Below, piece after piece: positions 55,733 to 64,000 of a stretch of 64,000 bases of DNA; the stretch's first letter is position 1, and the number at the start of each line of letters is the position of its first letter. The stretch lies in assembly GCA_035041965.1 (NCBI GenBank), contig JAPYMA010000406.1, positions 24,028 through 88,027 of the forward strand, in the 5' to 3' direction. The translations under genes and the position numbers were made by a program. This DNA is from Anisakis pegreffii. Lineage: Eukaryota > Nematoda > Chromadorea > Rhabditida > Anisakidae. Under the pieces are notes generated by a model. It worked only from the letters and a program-made list of their open reading frames with translations, was not told the origin of the DNA and ran no database searches.

Positions 55733-55805
55733 GGCCTTGTGGCCTAATGGATAAGGCGTCGGACTTCGGATCCGAAGATTGCAGGTTCGAGTCCTGCCAG
55801 GGTCG
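55733..55805 (+). tRNA. trnR-TCG: tRNA-Arg(TCG), array unit 10
   Basis: TTCGAG; T4 terminator; class b spacer. Confidence 0.93.
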
Positions 55806-55947
55806 AAATCTTTTGGGAACCGCTTGCAGCATCATTCAGGATGCCATGGGATTCCCAAAGTAGTGTAGATATTTTAGAAAATCACGATTTTATCAGTCCA
55901 CAGCGTTCACCTGTCTGCTCATATACCTTTGGTTATTGAAAAGCCGT

Positions 55948-56020
55948 GGCCTTGTGGCCTAATGGATAAGGCGTCGGACTTCGGATCCGAAGATTGCAGG
56001 TTCGAATCCTGCCAGGGTCG
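55948..56020 (+). tRNA. trnR-TCG: tRNA-Arg(TCG), array unit 11
   Basis: TTCGAA; class c spacer. Confidence 0.93.
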
Positions 56021-56152
56021 AAATCTTTTGGGAACCGCTTGGAGCACCATTGGGATTACCGATCCAGCACAAATCATTTAGAAAATCATGATTTTTTTCA
56101 GCGTATAGCGTTTACCTGTCTGCTCAAATACCTTGAGTCATTGAAAACCCGT

Positions 56153-56225
56153 GGCCTTGTGGCCTAATGGATAAGGCGTCGGACTTCGGATCCGAAGATT
56201 GCAGGTTCGAGTCCTGCCAGGGTCG
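56153..56225 (+). tRNA. trnR-TCG: tRNA-Arg(TCG), array unit 12
   Basis: TTCGAG; T6; class a spacer. Confidence 0.93.
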
Positions 56226-56367
56226 AAATTTTTTGGGAACCGCTTGCAGCATCATTCAGGAAGCCATGGACTTCCCGAAGTGGCATAGATCTTTTGGAAA
56301 ATCACGATTTTATCGGTCCATAGCGTTCACCTGTCTGCTCATATACCTTTAGTTATTGAAAACCCGT

Positions 56368-56440
56368 GGCCTTGTGGCCTAATGGATAAGGCGTCGGACT
56401 TCGGATCCGAAGATTGCAGGTTCGAATCCTGCCAGGGTCG
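56368..56440 (+). tRNA. trnR-TCG: tRNA-Arg(TCG), array unit 13
   Basis: TTCGAA; class c spacer. Confidence 0.93.
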
Positions 56441-56572
56441 AAATCTTTTGGGAACCGCTTGGAGCACCATTGGGATTACCGAACCAGCACAAATCATTTA
56501 GAAAATCATGATTTTTTTCAGCGAATAGCGTTTACCTGTCTGCTCAAATACCTTGAGTCATTGAAAACCCGT

Positions 56573-56645
56573 GGCCTTGTGGCCTAATGGATAAGGCGTC
56601 GGACTTCGGATCCGAAGATTGCAGGTTCGAGTCCTGCCAGGGTCG
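56573..56645 (+). tRNA. trnR-TCG: tRNA-Arg(TCG), array unit 14
   Basis: TTCGAG; T6; class a variant with ATGGAATTCGCGAAG. Confidence 0.93.
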
Positions 56646-56787
56646 AAATTTTTTGGGAACCGCTTGCAGCATCATTCAGGAAGCCATGGAATTCGCGAAG
56701 TGGCATAGATCCTTTAGAAAATCACGATTTTATCAGTCCACAGCCTTTACCTGTCTGCTCAAGTACCTTGTGTCATTGAAAAGCTGT

Positions 56788-56860
56788 GGCCTTGTGGCCT
56801 AATGGATAAGGCGTCGGACTTCGGATCCGAAGATTGCAGGTTCGAGTCCTGCCAGGGTCG
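56788..56860 (+). tRNA. trnR-TCG: tRNA-Arg(TCG), array unit 15
   Basis: TTCGAG; ATATTTTG terminator; class a spacer. Confidence 0.93.
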
Positions 56861-57002
56861 AAATATTTTGGGAACCGCTTGCAGCATCATTCAGGAAGCC
56901 ATGGACTTCCCGAAGTGGCATAGATCCTTTAGAAAATCACGATTTTATCAGTCCACAGCGTTTACCTGTCTGCTCATATACCATTAGTCATTGAAAACCC
57001 GT

Positions 57003-57075
57003 GGCCTTGTGGCCTAATGGATAAGGCGTCGGACTTCGGATCCGAAGATTGCAGGTTCGAGTCCTGCCAGGGTCG
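57003..57075 (+). tRNA. trnR-TCG: tRNA-Arg(TCG), array unit 16
   Basis: TTCGAG; T4; class a spacer. Confidence 0.93.
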
Positions 57076-57217
57076 AAATCTTTTGGGAATCGCTTGCAGC
57101 ATCATTCAGGAAGCCATGGACTTCCCGAAGTGGCATAGATCTTTTGGAAAATCACGATTTTATCGGTCCATAGCGTTCACCTGTCTGCTCATATACCTTT
57201 AGTTATTGAAAACCCGT

Positions 57218-57290
57218 GGCCTTGTGGCCTAATGGATAAGGCGTCGGACTTCGGATCCGAAGATTGCAGGTTCGAGTCCTGCCAGGGTCG
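57218..57290 (+). tRNA. trnR-TCG: tRNA-Arg(TCG), array unit 17
   Basis: TTCGAG; T4; class b spacer. Confidence 0.93.
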
Positions 57291-57432
57291 AAATCTTTTG
57301 GGAATCGCTTGCAGCACCATTCAGGATGCCATGGGATTCCCAAAGTAGTGTAGATATTTTAGAAAATCACGATTTTATCAGTCCACAGCGTTCACCTGTC
57401 TGCTCATATACCTTTAGTCATTGAAAACCCGT

Positions 57433-57505
57433 GGCCTTGTGGCCTAATGGATAAGGCGTCGGACTTCGGATCCGAAGATTGCAGGTTCGAATCCTGCCAG
57501 GGTCG
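57433..57505 (+). tRNA. trnR-TCG: tRNA-Arg(TCG), array unit 18
   Basis: TTCGAA; class c spacer. Confidence 0.93.
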
Positions 57506-57637
57506 AAATCTTTTGGGAACCGCTTGGAGCACCATTGGGATTACCGAACCAGCACAAATCATTTAGAAAATCATGATTTTTTTCAGCGAATAGCGTTTAC
57601 CTGTCTGCTCAAATACCTTAAGTCATTGAAAACCCGT

Positions 57638-57710
57638 GGCCTTGTGGCCTAATGGATAAGGCGTCGGACTTCGGATCCGAAGATTGCAGGTTCGAGTCCT
57701 GCCAGGGTCG
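57638..57710 (+). tRNA. trnR-TCG: tRNA-Arg(TCG), array unit 19
   Basis: TTCGAG; ATATTTTG; class a spacer. Confidence 0.93.
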
Positions 57711-57852
57711 AAATATTTTGGGAACCGCTTGCAGCATCATTCAGGAAGCCATGGACTTCCCGAAGTGGCATAGATCTTTTGGAAAATCACGATTTTATCG
57801 GTCCATAGCGTTCACCTGTCTGCTCATATACCTTTAGTTATTGAAAACCCGT

Positions 57853-57925
57853 GGCCTTGTGGCCTAATGGATAAGGCGTCGGACTTCGGATCCGAAGATT
57901 GCAGGTTCGAGTCCTGCCAGGGTCG
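57853..57925 (+). tRNA. trnR-TCG: tRNA-Arg(TCG), array unit 20
   Basis: TTCGAG; T4; class a spacer, same as unit 16. Confidence 0.93.
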
Positions 57926-58067
57926 AAATCTTTTGGGAATCGCTTGCAGCATCATTCAGGAAGCCATGGACTTCCCGAAGTGGCATAGATCTTTTGGAAA
58001 ATCACGATTTTATCGGTCCATAGCGTTCACCTGTCTGCTCATATACCTTTAGTTATTGAAAACCCGT

Positions 58068-58140
58068 GGCCTTGTGGCCTAATGGATAAGGCGTCGGACT
58101 TCGGATCCGAAGATTGCAGGTTCGAGTCCTGCCGGGGTCG
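58068..58140 (+). tRNA. trnR-TCG: tRNA-Arg(TCG), array unit 21
   Basis: Acceptor CGGGGTC; start of a four-unit block repeated at 61702. Confidence 0.93.
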
Positions 58141-58282
58141 AAATCTTTTGGGAATCGCTTGCAGCATCATTCAGGAAGACATGGACTTCCCGAAGTGGCA
58201 TAGATCTTTTAGAAAATCACGATTTTATCAGTCCACAGCGCTTACCTGTCTGCTCAGATACCTTAATCTACTGAAAACCCGT

Positions 58283-58355
58283 GGCCTTGTGGCCTAATGG
58301 ATAAGGCGTCGGACTTCGGATCCGAAGATTGCAGGTTCGAGTCCTGCCAGGGTCG
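58283..58355 (+). tRNA. trnR-TCG: tRNA-Arg(TCG), array unit 22
   Basis: TTCGAG; T6; class a; twin of unit 39. Confidence 0.93.
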
Positions 58356-58497
58356 AAATTTTTTGGGAACCGCTTGCAGCATCATTCAGGAAGCCATGGA
58401 CTTCCCGAAGTGGCATAGATCCTTTAGAAAATCACGATTTTATCAGTCCACAGCGTTTACCTGTCTTCTCATATACGATTAGTCATTGAAAACCCGT

Positions 58498-58570
58498 GGC
58501 CTTGTGGCCTAATGGATAAGGCGTCGGACTTCGGATCCGAAGATTGCAGGTTCGAATCCTGCCAGGGTCG
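58498..58570 (+). tRNA. trnR-TCG: tRNA-Arg(TCG), array unit 23
   Basis: TTCGAA; class b spacer with one base lost (214-bp unit); twin of unit 40. Confidence 0.93.
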
Positions 58571-58711
58571 AAATCTTTTGGGAACCGCTTGCAGCACCAT
58601 TCAGTATGCCATGGGATTCCAAAGTAGTGTAGATATTTTAGAAAATCACGATTTTATCAGTCCACAGCGTTCACCTGTCTGCTCATATACCTTGAGTCAT
58701 TGAAAAGCTGT

Positions 58712-58784
58712 GGCCTTGTGGCCTAATGGATAAGGCGTCGGACTTCGGATCCGAAGATTGCAGGTTCGAGTCCTGCCAGGGTCG
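58712..58784 (+). tRNA. trnR-TCG: tRNA-Arg(TCG), array unit 24
   Basis: TTCGAG; class b variant with GGGATTGCCAAAG and GCTCGTATACC. Confidence 0.93.
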
Positions 58785-58926
58785 AAATCTTTTGGGAATC
58801 GCTTGCAGCACCATTCAGGATGCCATGGGATTGCCAAAGTAGTGTAGATCTTTTAGAAAATCACGATTTTATCAGTCCATAGCGTTTACCTGTCTGCTCG
58901 TATACCTTAGGTCCTTGAAAACCCGT

Positions 58927-58999
58927 GGCCTTGTGGCCTAATGGATAAGGCGTCGGACTTCGGATCCGAAGATTGCAGGTTCGAGTCCTGCCAGGGTCG
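58927..58999 (+). tRNA. trnR-TCG: tRNA-Arg(TCG), array unit 25
   Basis: TTCGAG; T6; class a with GGAATATCACG. Confidence 0.93.
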
Positions 59000-59141
59000 A
59001 AATTTTTTGGGAACCGCTTGCAGCATCATTCAGGAAGCCATGGACTTCCCGAAGTGGCATAGATCTTTTGGAATATCACGATTTTATCGGTCCATAGCGT
59101 TCACCTGTCTGCTCATATACCTTTAGTTATTGAAAACCCGT

Positions 59142-59214
59142 GGCCTTGTGGCCTAATGGATAAGGCGTCGGACTTCGGATCCGAAGATTGCAGGTTCGAG
59201 TCCTGCCAGGGTCG
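59142..59214 (+). tRNA. trnR-TCG: tRNA-Arg(TCG), array unit 26
   Basis: TTCGAG; T4; class a spacer. Confidence 0.93.
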
Positions 59215-59356
59215 AAATCTTTTGGGAATCGCTTGCAGCATCATTCAGGAAGCCATGGACTTCCCGAAGTGGCATAGATCTTTTGGAAAATCACGATTTT
59301 ATCGGTCCATAGCGTTCACCTGTCTGCTCATATACCTTTAGTTATTGAAAACCCGT

Positions 59357-59429
59357 GGCCTTGTGGCCTAATGGATAAGGCGTCGGACTTCGGATCCGAA
59401 GATTGCAGGTTCGAGTCCTGCCAGGGTCG
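59357..59429 (+). tRNA. trnR-TCG: tRNA-Arg(TCG), array unit 27
   Basis: TTCGAG; T6; class a spacer ending ATACCATTAG. Confidence 0.93.
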
Positions 59430-59571
59430 AAATTTTTTGGGAACCGCTTGCAGCATCATTCAGGAAGCCATGGACTTCCCGAAGTGGCATAGATCCTTTA
59501 GAAAATCACGATTTTATCAGTCCACAGCGTTTACCTGTCTGCTCATATACCATTAGTCATTGAAAACCCGT

Positions 59572-59644
59572 GGCCTTGTGGCCTAATGGATAAGGCGTCG
59601 GACTTCGGATCCGAAGATTGCAGGTTCGAGTCCTGCCAGGGTCG
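59572..59644 (+). tRNA. trnR-TCG: tRNA-Arg(TCG), array unit 28
   Basis: TTCGAG; T4; class b spacer. Confidence 0.93.
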
Positions 59645-59786
59645 AAATCTTTTGGGAACCGCTTGCAGCACCATTCAGGATGCCATGGGATTCCCAAAGT
59701 AGTGTAGATATTTTAGAAAATCACGATTTTATCAGTCCACAGCGTTCACCTGTCTGCTCATATACCTTGAGTCATTGAAAGGCTGT

Positions 59787-59859
59787 GGCCTTGTGGCCTA
59801 ATGGATAAGGCGTCGGACTTCGGATCCGAAGATTGCAGGTTCGAGTCCTGCCAGGGTCG
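59787..59859 (+). tRNA. trnR-TCG: tRNA-Arg(TCG), array unit 29
   Basis: TTCGAG; class b variant as in unit 24. Confidence 0.93.
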
Positions 59860-60001
59860 AAATCTTTTGGGAATCGCTTGCAGCACCATTCAGGATGCCA
59901 TGGGATTGCCAAAGTAGTGTAGATCTTTTAGAAAATCACGATTTTATCAGTCCATAGCGTTTACCTGTCTGCTCGTATACCTTAGGTCCTTGAAAACCCG
60001 T

Positions 60002-60074
60002 GGCCTTGTGGCCTAATGGATAAGGCGTCGGACTTCGGATCCGAAGATTGCAGGTTCGAGTCCTGCCAGGGTCG
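60002..60074 (+). tRNA. trnR-TCG: tRNA-Arg(TCG), array unit 30
   Basis: TTCGAG; T6; class a with GGAATATCACG, as unit 25. Confidence 0.93.
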
Positions 60075-60216
60075 AAATTTTTTGGGAACCGCTTGCAGCA
60101 TCATTCAGGAAGCCATGGACTTCCCGAAGTGGCATAGATCTTTTGGAATATCACGATTTTATCGGTCCATAGCGTTCACCTGTCTGCTCATATACCTTTA
60201 GTTATTGAAAACCCGT

Positions 60217-60289
60217 GGCCTTGTGGCCTAATGGATAAGGCGTCGGACTTCGGATCCGAAGATTGCAGGTTCGAGTCCTGCCAGGGTCG
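60217..60289 (+). tRNA. trnR-TCG: tRNA-Arg(TCG), array unit 31
   Basis: TTCGAG; spacer variant with GGAATTCGCGATGTGG, twin of unit 42. Confidence 0.93.
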
Positions 60290-60431
60290 AAATATTTTGG
60301 GAACCGCTTGCAGCGCCATTCAGGAAGCCATGGAATTCGCGATGTGGCATAGATCCTTTAGAAAATCACGATTTTATCAGTCCAGAGCGTTTACCTGTCT
60401 GCTCAGATACCTTAATCTACTGAAAACCCGT

Positions 60432-60504
60432 GGCCTTGTGGCCTAATGGATAAGGCGTCGGACTTCGGATCCGAAGATTGCAGGTTCGAATCCTGCCAGG
60501 GTCG
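60432..60504 (+). tRNA. trnR-TCG: tRNA-Arg(TCG), array unit 32
   Basis: TTCGAA; class c spacer. Confidence 0.93.
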
Positions 60505-60636
60505 AAATCTTTTGGGAACCGCTTGGAGCACCATTGCGATTACCGATCCAGCACAAATCATTTAGAAAATCATGATTTTTTTCAGCGAATAGCGTTTACC
60601 TGTCTGCTCAAATACCTTGAGTCATTGAAAACCCGT

Positions 60637-60709
60637 GGCCTTGTGGCCTAATGGATAAGGCGTCGGACTTCGGATCCGAAGATTGCAGGTTCGAGTCCTG
60701 CCAGGGTCG
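60637..60709 (+). tRNA. trnR-TCG: tRNA-Arg(TCG), array unit 33
   Basis: TTCGAG; T6; class b spacer. Confidence 0.93.
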
Positions 60710-60851
60710 AAATTTTTTGGGAACCGCTTGCAGCATCATTCAGGATGCCATGGGATTCCCAAAGTAGTGTAGATATTTTAGAAAATCACGATTTTATCAG
60801 TCCACAGCGTTCACCTGTCTGCTCATATACCTTTAGTCATTGAAAACCCGT

Positions 60852-60924
60852 GGCCTTGTGGCCTAATGGATAAGGCGTCGGACTTCGGATCCGAAGATTG
60901 CAGGTTCGAGTCCTGCCAGGGTCG
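60852..60924 (+). tRNA. trnR-TCG: tRNA-Arg(TCG), array unit 34
   Basis: TTCGAG; ATATTTTG; class a spacer. Confidence 0.93.
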
Positions 60925-61066
60925 AAATATTTTGGGAACCGCTTGCAGCATCATTCAGGAAGCCATGGACTTCCCGAAGTGGCATAGATCTTTTGGAAAA
61001 TCACGATTTTATCGGTCCATAGCGTTCACCTGTCTGCTCATATACCTTTAGTTATTGAAAACCCGT

Positions 61067-61139
61067 GGCCTTGTGGCCTAATGGATAAGGCGTCGGACTT
61101 CGGATCCGAAGATTGCAGGTTCGAGTCCTGCCAGGGTCG
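61067..61139 (+). tRNA. trnR-TCG: tRNA-Arg(TCG), array unit 35
   Basis: TTCGAG yet followed by a class c spacer, breaking the usual TTCGAA/class c pairing. Confidence 0.93.
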
Positions 61140-61271
61140 AAATCTTTTGGGAACCGCTTGGAGCACCATTGGGATTACCGAACCAGCACAAATCATTTAG
61201 AAAATCATGATTTTTTTCAGCGAATAGCGTTTACCTGTCTGCTCAAATACCTTGAGTCATTGAAAACCCGT

Positions 61272-61344
61272 GGCCTTGTGGCCTAATGGATAAGGCGTCG
61301 GACTTCGGATCCGAAGATTGCAGGTTCGAGTCCTGCCAGGGTCG
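61272..61344 (+). tRNA. trnR-TCG: tRNA-Arg(TCG), array unit 36
   Basis: TTCGAG; T4; class b spacer. Confidence 0.93.
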
Positions 61345-61486
61345 AAATCTTTTGGGAATCGCTTGCAGCATCATTCAGGATGCCATGGGATTCCCAAAGT
61401 AGTGTAGATATTTTAGAAAATCACGATTTTATCAGTCCACAGCGTTTACCTGTCTGCTCATATACCTTTAGTTATTGAAAACCCGT

Positions 61487-61559
61487 GGCCTTGTGGCCTA
61501 ATGGATAAGGCGTCGGACTTCGGATCCGAAGATTGCAGGTTCGAGTCCTGCCAGGGTCG
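61487..61559 (+). tRNA. trnR-TCG: tRNA-Arg(TCG), array unit 37
   Basis: TTCGAG; ATATTTTG; class a with CAGGTAGCC and GACTTCTCG. Confidence 0.93.
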
Positions 61560-61701
61560 AAATATTTTGGGAACCGCTTGCAGCATCATTCAGGTAGCCA
61601 TGGACTTCTCGAAGTGGCATAGATCTTTTGGAAAATCACGATTTTATCGGTCCATAGCGTTCACCTGTCTGCTCATATACCTTTAGTTATTGAAAACCCG
61701 T

Positions 61702-61774
61702 GGCCTTGTGGCCTAATGGATAAGGCGTCGGACTTCGGATCCGAAGATTGCAGGTTCGAGTCCTGCCGGGGTCG
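61702..61774 (+). tRNA. trnR-TCG: tRNA-Arg(TCG), array unit 38
   Basis: Acceptor CGGGGTC; twin of unit 21. Confidence 0.93.
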
Positions 61775-61916
61775 AAATCTTTTGGGAATCGCTTGCAGCA
61801 TCATTCAGGAAGACATGGACTTCCCGAAGTGGCATAGATCTTTTAGAAAATCACGATTTTATCAGTCCACAGCGCTTACCTGTCTGCTCAGATACCTTAA
61901 TCTACTGAAAACCCGT

Positions 61917-61989
61917 GGCCTTGTGGCCTAATGGATAAGGCGTCGGACTTCGGATCCGAAGATTGCAGGTTCGAGTCCTGCCAGGGTCG
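61917..61989 (+). tRNA. trnR-TCG: tRNA-Arg(TCG), array unit 39
   Basis: TTCGAG; T6; class a spacer ending ATACGATTAG. Confidence 0.93.
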
Positions 61990-62131
61990 AAATTTTTTGG
62001 GAACCGCTTGCAGCATCATTCAGGAAGCCATGGACTTCCCGAAGTGGCATAGATCCTTTAGAAAATCACGATTTTATCAGTCCACAGCGTTTACCTGTCT
62101 TCTCATATACGATTAGTCATTGAAAACCCGT

Positions 62132-62204
62132 GGCCTTGTGGCCTAATGGATAAGGCGTCGGACTTCGGATCCGAAGATTGCAGGTTCGAATCCTGCCAGG
62201 GTCG
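62132..62204 (+). tRNA. trnR-TCG: tRNA-Arg(TCG), array unit 40
   Basis: TTCGAA; 214-bp unit with the same one-base loss as unit 23. Confidence 0.93.
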
Positions 62205-62345
62205 AAATCTTTTGGGAACCGCTTGCAGCACCATTCAGTATGCCATGGGATTCCAAAGTAGTGTAGATATTTTAGAAAATCACGATTTTATCAGTCCACA
62301 GCGTTCACCTGTCTGCTCATATACCTTGAGTCATTGAAAGGCTGT

Positions 62346-62418
62346 GGCCTTGTGGCCTAATGGATAAGGCGTCGGACTTCGGATCCGAAGATTGCAGGTT
62401 CGAGTCCTGCCAGGGTCG
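62346..62418 (+). tRNA. trnR-TCG: tRNA-Arg(TCG), array unit 41
   Basis: TTCGAG; class b variant as in units 24 and 29. Confidence 0.93.
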
Positions 62419-62560
62419 AAATCTTTTGGGAATCGCTTGCAGCACCATTCAGGATGCCATGGGATTGCCAAAGTAGTGTAGATCTTTTAGAAAATCACGA
62501 TTTTATCAGTCCATAGCGTTTACCTGTCTGCTCGTATACCTTAGGTCCTTGAAAACCCGT

Positions 62561-62633
62561 GGCCTTGTGGCCTAATGGATAAGGCGTCGGACTTCGGATC
62601 CGAAGATTGCAGGTTCGAGTCCTGCCAGGGTCG
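62561..62633 (+). tRNA. trnR-TCG: tRNA-Arg(TCG), array unit 42
   Basis: TTCGAG; spacer twin of unit 31 with one extra base (216-bp unit). Confidence 0.93.
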
Positions 62634-62776
62634 AAATATTTTGGGAACCGCTTGCAGCGCCATTCAGGAAGCCATGGAATTCGCGATGTGGCATAGATCC
62701 TTTAGAAAATCACGATTTTATCAGTCCAGAGCGTTTACCTGTCTGCTCAGATACCTTAAGTCTATTGAAAACCCGT

Positions 62777-62849
62777 GGCCTTGTGGCCTAATGGATAAGG
62801 CGTCGGACTTCGGATCCGAAGATTGCAGGTTCGAGTCCTGCCAGGGTCG
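62777..62849 (+). tRNA. trnR-TCG: tRNA-Arg(TCG), array unit 43
   Basis: TTCGAG followed by class c spacer. Confidence 0.93.
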
Positions 62850-62981
62850 AAATCTTTTGGGAACCGCTTGGAGCACCATTGCGATTACCGATCCAGCACA
62901 AATCATTTAGAAAATCATGATTTTTTTCAGCGAATAGCGTTTACCTGTCTGCTCAAATACCTTGAGTCATTGAAAACCCGT

Positions 62982-63054
62982 GGCCTTGTGGCCTAATGGA
63001 TAAGGCGTCGGACTTCGGATCCGAAGATTGCAGGTTCGAGTCCTGCCAGGGTCG
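62982..63054 (+). tRNA. trnR-TCG: tRNA-Arg(TCG), array unit 44
   Basis: TTCGAG; T6; class b spacer. Confidence 0.93.
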
Positions 63055-63196
63055 AAATTTTTTGGGAACCGCTTGCAGCATCATTCAGGATGCCATGGGA
63101 TTCCCAAAGTAGTGTAGATATTTTAGAAAATCACGATTTTATCAGTCCACAGCGTTCACCTGTCTGCTCATATACCTTGAGTCATTGAAAAGCTGT

Positions 63197-63269
63197 GGCC
63201 TTGTGGCCTAATGGATAAGGCGTCGGACTTCGGATCCGAAGATTGCAGGTTCGAGTCCTGCCAGGGTCG
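63197..63269 (+). tRNA. trnR-TCG: tRNA-Arg(TCG), array unit 45
   Basis: TTCGAG; T6; class a with GGAATATCACG. Confidence 0.93.
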
Positions 63270-63411
63270 AAATTTTTTGGGAACCGCTTGCAGCATCATT
63301 CAGGAAGCCATGGACTTCCCGAAGTGGCATAGATCTTTTGGAATATCACGATTTTATCGGTCCATAGCGTTCACCTGTCTGCTCATATACCTTTAGTTAT
63401 TGAAAACCCGT

Positions 63412-63484
63412 GGCCTTGTGGCCTAATGGATAAGGCGTCGGACTTCGGATCCGAAGATTGCAGGTTCGAGTCCTGCCAGGGTCG
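63412..63484 (+). tRNA. trnR-TCG: tRNA-Arg(TCG), array unit 46
   Basis: TTCGAG; T6; class b spacer. Confidence 0.93.
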
Positions 63485-63626
63485 AAATTTTTTGGGAACC
63501 GCTTGCAGCATCATTCAGGATGCCATGGGATTCCCAAAGTAGTGTAGATATTTTAGAAAATCACGATTTTATCAGTCCACAGCGTTCACCTGTCTGCTCA
63601 TATACCTTGAGTCATTGAAAAGCTGT

Positions 63627-63699
63627 GGCCTTGTGGCCTAATGGATAAGGCGTCGGACTTCGGATCCGAAGATTGCAGGTTCGAATCCTGCCAGGGTCG
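63627..63699 (+). tRNA. trnR-TCG: tRNA-Arg(TCG), array unit 47
   Basis: TTCGAA; class c spacer, slightly diverged (TTTTTTCAGTCGCATAGCG). Confidence 0.93.
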
Positions 63700-63831
63700 A
63701 AATCTTTTGGGAACCGCTTGGAGCACCATTGCGATTACCGAACCAGCACAAATCATTTAGAAAATCATGATTTTTTCAGTCGCATAGCGTTTACCTGTCT
63801 GCTCATATACCTTGAGTCATTGAAAACCCGT

Positions 63832-63904
63832 GGCCTTGTGGCCTAATGGATAAGGCGTCGGACTTCGGATCCGAAGATTGCAGGTTCGAGTCCTGCCAGG
63901 GTCG
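63832..63904 (+). tRNA. trnR-TCG: tRNA-Arg(TCG), array unit 48
   Basis: TTCGAG; its spacer mixes CAGGATGCC (class b) with GACTTCCCGAAGTGG (class a) and runs off the window end. Confidence 0.93.
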
Positions 63905-64000
63905 AAATATTTTGGGAACCGCTTGCAGCATCATTCAGGATGCCATGGACTTCCCGAAGTGGCATAGATCTTTTGGAAAATCACGATTTTATCGGTCCAT

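Larger units (their letters stand above)
53879..64000 (+). repeat. Tandem tRNA-Arg array, 48 units, open at right edge
   Basis: Head-to-tail units of a 73-base tRNA gene plus a spacer of about 142 bases (unit 215 bp; 205 bp where the spacer is class c; 214 or 216 in three places). Spacer class a contains CCATGGACTTCCCGAAGTGG; class b contains CCATGGGATTCCCAAAGTAG; class c contains GGATTACCGA(A/T)CCAGCAC. All spacers start with AAAT(T/C/A)TTTTGGGAA, a T4-T6 Pol III terminator, and end with a (T/A)ATACC word about 25 bases before the tRNA and a CCCGT-like 5' flank. The left three units are degenerate or irregular, as expected for an array edge. Confidence 0.97.

Noticed and set aside
62721..62906. 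Minus-strand frames with PWQDSNLQSSDPKSDALS (also at 53794-53979 and 51826-52218)
   Set aside because: Reverse-strand translation of the same tRNA genes.
54682..63396. Dozens of 61-71-codon plus-strand frames beginning MDKASDFGSEDCRFESC
   Set aside because: The start codon lies in the tRNA D loop and the frame runs through the tRNA into the spacer. They repeat with the array and are translations of tRNA genes, a known source of spurious database proteins.
53879..64000. CRISPR-like or 5S rDNA-like array
   Set aside because: The conserved 73-base part folds as a tRNA with anticodon TCG, spacers are repeated rather than unique, and no cas genes or 5S sequence are present; the genome is eukaryotic.

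Overview
This is eukaryotic DNA, AT-rich and intron-rich, most likely from a nematode. That assignment is an inference from short introns with TTTCAG-type acceptors and from gene structure; no species-diagnostic marker is visible. Three genes can be rebuilt as complete reading frames in which every splice phase agrees: p70 ribosomal S6 kinase (+, 12 exons, 481 aa), a STARD3/MLN64-type sterol-transfer protein (-, 9 exons plus a possible 5' exon) and a large C2H2 zinc-finger protein (-, 11 exons, 1209 aa). The 3' end of an EGF-type single-pass membrane protein opens the window.

Layout. 1-2262: last five exons of the EGF/TM gene (+). 3340-7450 (possibly to 9055): STARD3-like gene (-). 9.1-13.5 kb: no convincing gene. 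13530-19619: S6 kinase (+), with a T-rich 3' UTR to about 21.1 kb. 21.1-31.5 kb: a young tandem duplication carrying two paralogous genes (-) for secreted or membrane mucin-like proteins, mixed with a dispersed repeat family and coding remnants. 33263-39286: zinc-finger gene (-). 40.2-43.0 kb: repeats, an inverted coding duplication and a perfect-looking hairpin. 43560 and 51883: two isolated tRNA-Arg(TCG) genes. 44.5-49.9 kb: fragmentary plus-strand coding signals, the best being a four-exon 3' end (48143-49886) with a cysteine-rich C-terminus. 53879 to the right edge: a tandem array of 48 tRNA-Arg units at about 215-bp spacing that continues beyond the window.

Two things stand out. First, the single-isoacceptor tRNA array: nearly every copy keeps an intact cloverleaf, A and B boxes and a T4-T6 terminator, while the spacers fall into several diverged classes. 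Second, the two membrane-protein paralogues at 24187-26426 and 28959-30838: introns, signal peptide and tail are almost identical, but the exons for the mature ectodomain differ radically. This is the reverse of normal gene divergence and points to exon-targeted diversification.

Functionally, S6 kinase is the mTORC1 growth effector and STARD3 a late-endosomal sterol carrier; their adjacency is not evidence of co-regulation. The other genes have no assigned pathway from sequence alone.
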